From assembly GCA_963662395.1 (NCBI GenBank), contig OY759511.1, positions 682,001 to 746,000 on the forward strand: a stretch of DNA of 64,000 nt. Reading direction: 5' to 3'. Of the stretch, positions 63,454 to 64,000 are shown in pieces. Origin of the DNA: JAPOXR01 sp963662395. GTDB lineage: Bacteria > Pseudomonadota > Alphaproteobacteria > Rhodobacterales > Rhodobacteraceae. The notes beneath the pieces are model-generated. The model did no database searches, was not told where the DNA came from, and saw only the letters and a program-made list of their open reading frames with translations. Within the stretch, counting starts at the first letter, position 1, and every line of letters starts with the position of its first letter. Position numbers and translations under genes: made by a program.

Positions 63454-64000
63454 TGTTGGATTCCAGAGTGCCTCGGCGGCCGGTTTCCTGATTGTTTCGG
63501 CTCCGGACCGGGATTCCGTTGCGCGCTGCCTTGATTTCTCCGGGATGACGGCGGCCGGTTTCCGTTCCCGGCAGCCAGGGCCGGAAGGACCTGGCTGCCG
63601 GGAAGAATGAACCGGCGGTGCGGCCGGTCCGCGTGCGCGCGGTCTATTCCCGGCGGCGCGCCACGAGGATTGCGTTCCAGTCCTTTCCGCCGGCCGGCCG
63701 GATCCGGCTGACGCGCCGGTCACTTGCCGCCAGCCGGCCTGCAGCCTCGTCGCCGGCCGCATCGGCATCGAATCCGCAGATGATGCGCGCCGGCTTCCAG
63801 GCCTCGGCCCATGCGGGCAGCCGGCTGGCGGTGCCGCAGGTCGAGAGGAAGACGCATCCGGTTCTGCAGGATCCGGGCATGGCAAATGCCGAGAGCGCGT
63901 CGATGGCGCTCCCGGCAATGAACAGCGTATCCACGGTAGCGGGCCCGCCGCCGATCCGGAAGCTGCCGCGGTCCTTGCGCGAGCCGGGCGCCATTCCCCG
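63454..64000 (-). mobile_element. Four-gene transposon, copy 2 (right end, inverted)
   Basis: The reverse complement of 54296-54842; no difference was seen in the parts I compared. It begins TGTTGGATTCCAGAGT next to CTGG (inverse of CCAG) and runs off the window, so only the right end, hairpin and part of the primase-like gene are seen. The near-identity to copy 1 in opposite orientation implies a recent transposition and makes the intervening 8.6 kb liable to inversion. Confidence 0.85.
63644..64000 (-). CDS. Primase-like protein of copy 2, partial
   Basis: The C-terminal 118 codons of the zinc-finger/Toprim protein, apparently identical to copy 1 (FIAGSAIDALSAFA with the same Gly in place of Glu, and GFDADAAGDEAA). 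The N-terminal part lies beyond the window. The shared Gly shows that the substitution is a feature of this element, not damage to one copy. Confidence 0.82.
   Translation of the reverse strand, partial: RGMAPGSRKDRGSFRIGGGPATVDTLFIAGSAIDALSAFAMPGSCRTGCVFLSTCGTASRLPAWAEAWKPARIICGFDADAAGDEAAGRLAASDRRVSRIRPAGGKDWNAILVARRRE

Overview
The window is high-GC bacterial DNA, most likely from an alphaproteobacterium. The topA, methylmalonyl-CoA epimerase, DUF1467 order and the many ABC/TRAP uptake operons with Rieske oxygenases fit that class. The dense insertion sequences and decayed toxin-antitoxin and integrase remnants suggest a genome with heavy IS expansion, perhaps a host-associated or marine lineage. 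That lifestyle statement is inference. No rRNA, tRNA or CRISPR array was seen.

Layout. 1-2.6 kb: a two-helix potassium channel, a 246-bp palindromic repeat, and remnants of an AbiEi-like gene and a tyrosine integrase. 2.7-6 kb: topA, mce and a DUF1467 gene. 6.5-12 kb: an aminotransferase, a Rieske oxygenase and a polyamine-type ABC transporter, plausibly for uptake and breakdown of an amine or betaine. 12-16.8 kb: a small membrane protein, an amidase and a complete TRAP transporter. 17.1-17.9 kb: three overlapping small genes. 18.1-20.2 kb: an IS5-family element inserted beside an IS630 element. 20.4-31.3 kb: a carbohydrate or polyol locus (two class II aldolases, Tm-1-like protein, ABC transporter, GntR regulator, MBL hydrolase, HAD phosphatase, FGGY kinase) with two identical TGTATACA palindromes as likely operators. 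31.4-43.8 kb: an orphan PotD-like binding protein, a permease and nitroreductase pair, a Fic toxin module, two SDRs with a second Rieske oxygenase, an EamA transporter and aspS.

44.1-62.0 kb is a nest of mobile elements that can be unpacked base by base. Two same-orientation IS256-family copies flank a cargo of AbiU2-like HEPN, TerB-like and zinc-ribbon genes, and the 8-mer CAAAATGG lies beside both outer ends, so this looks like a composite transposon. Its right IS256 copy is split by a 2.4-kb IS4/IS50-like element whose transposase carries a DruA (DUF4338) domain. That element is itself split twice: once by a second DruA-transposase element (8-bp duplication CCCGCAGG), and once by a decayed serine-recombinase element. 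Inside the serine-recombinase element sits an intact 4118-bp transposon. It encodes a DUF6431 protein, a DDE transposase, an ExeA/TniB-like ATPase and a zinc-finger/Toprim primase-like protein. It has TG...CA inverted ends, a 4-bp duplication and three exact 27-bp-spaced repeats at its left end.

62.2-64 kb: decayed higBA and an mrr restriction gene that is cut by the inverted right end of a second copy of the same primase-bearing transposon, which runs off the window. This four-gene transposon, seen twice, is the strongest candidate for a little-described system here.
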